NCBI GenBank assembly: GCA_002413665.1
Contig: DHXK01000045.1
Location: 39,678 to 46,107 of the forward strand
DNA length: 6,430 nt
Origin: Legionellales bacterium UBA5158
Lineage (GTDB): Bacteria; Pseudomonadota; Gammaproteobacteria; DSM-16500
Reading direction: 5' to 3'
The notes beneath the pieces were generated by a model. That model was not told the origin of the DNA, searched no databases, and saw nothing but the letters and a program-made list of their open reading frames with translations. Positions 6,143 through 6,430 of this stretch are shown piece by piece. A program made the translations under genes and the position numbers. Positions within the stretch are counted from its first letter, which is position 1, and every line of letters starts with the position of its first letter.

Positions 6143-6184
6143 AAGAATCTTCCTGAATTAATTATATAAGTTGATGAAAATTAA

Positions 6185-6430
6185 TTATTTTGCAATACGA
6201 TTTTTTTCCTCAAAAACTATACTCTGCTGAGTTAATTTTGCAAGTAATCTAGCAATGCACTCTCGCATCTCACCACGATGGACTATCATATCAATAGCGC
6301 CATGCTCTAACAAAAACTCACTACGCTGAAAACCTTCTGGCAAAGTCTCGCGGACTGTTTGTTCAATCACTCGCGGCCCTGCAAATCCTATCAATGCTTT
6401 TGGTTCAGCAATAATAACATCACCTAGCAT
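6185..6430 (-). CDS. accD: Acetyl-CoA carboxylase carboxyltransferase subunit beta, C-terminal part
   Basis: AccD pairs with AccA to transfer the carboxyl group from biotin to acetyl-CoA, making malonyl-CoA for fatty acid synthesis in the cytoplasm. Only the last 81 codons and the stop lie in the window; the zinc finger and most of the catalytic core are beyond the right edge. The visible part is close to the E. coli protein: GDVIIAEPKALIGFAGPRVI, then EQTVRETLPEGFQRSEFLLE and GAIDMIVHRGEMR. The Met at the edge is an internal residue, not the start. The C-terminal extension after the conserved LLAKL is short, lacking the long Pro/Glu tail of E. coli. It lies 42 nt upstream of the SPOR gene, so co-transcription is likely. 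Confidence 0.96.
   Translation of the reverse strand: MLGDVIIAEPKALIGFAGPRVIEQTVRETLPEGFQRSEFLLEHGAIDMIVHRGEMRECIARLLAKLTQQSIVFEEKNRIAK

Noticed and set aside
5647..6161. Three overlapping plus-strand open frames
   Set aside because: They are antisense to the SPOR gene; their Phe/Leu/Tyr-rich translations are what the complement of its Asn/Lys/Glu-rich coding sequence gives.

Overview
The window is about 6.4 kb of AT-rich (roughly one-third G+C by eye) gammaproteobacterial chromosome. It carries a conserved housekeeping block next to two genes I cannot assign to any family. AccD, adenylate kinase, LpxH, a DedD-type SPOR protein and YjbQ all look gammaproteobacterial. The AT richness, the DUF2147 protein, the conserved 192-residue hypothetical and the lineage-specific coiled-coil and membrane proteins suggest the Legionella/Coxiella side (Legionellales, probably intracellular). 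That placement is inference, not proof.

Layout, left to right. Positions 1-1639 (minus) hold the N-terminal 546 residues of a polytopic membrane protein with no stop inside the window. Positions 1640-1714 are a repeat-rich gap: a perfect 8-bp palindrome, smaller hairpins and a direct repeat. Positions 1715-3409 (minus) hold a tight run transcribed as adk, then a secreted DUF2147 protein, then a coiled-coil protein, with gaps of 18 and 21 nt. Positions 3410-3521 are the adk leader, where a perfect inverted repeat covers the adk Shine-Dalgarno. Positions 3522-4100 (minus) encode a conserved hypothetical protein, divergent from lpxH (4206-4928, plus). lpxH converges on a minus-strand run read as accD (C-terminus only, cut by the right edge), then dedD-like SPOR protein, then yjbQ.

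Functions. AccD (malonyl-CoA), LpxH (lipid A) and the SPOR protein (septal peptidoglycan) belong to envelope synthesis and division. Adk balances adenine nucleotides. The DUF2147 protein is exported. The coiled-coil and polytopic proteins look accessory and are the least explained content. All genes with recognised families appear intact apart from the edge-truncated accD. No tRNA, rRNA, CRISPR array, transposase or phage gene was seen, and no gene-free stretch exceeds about 110 nt.
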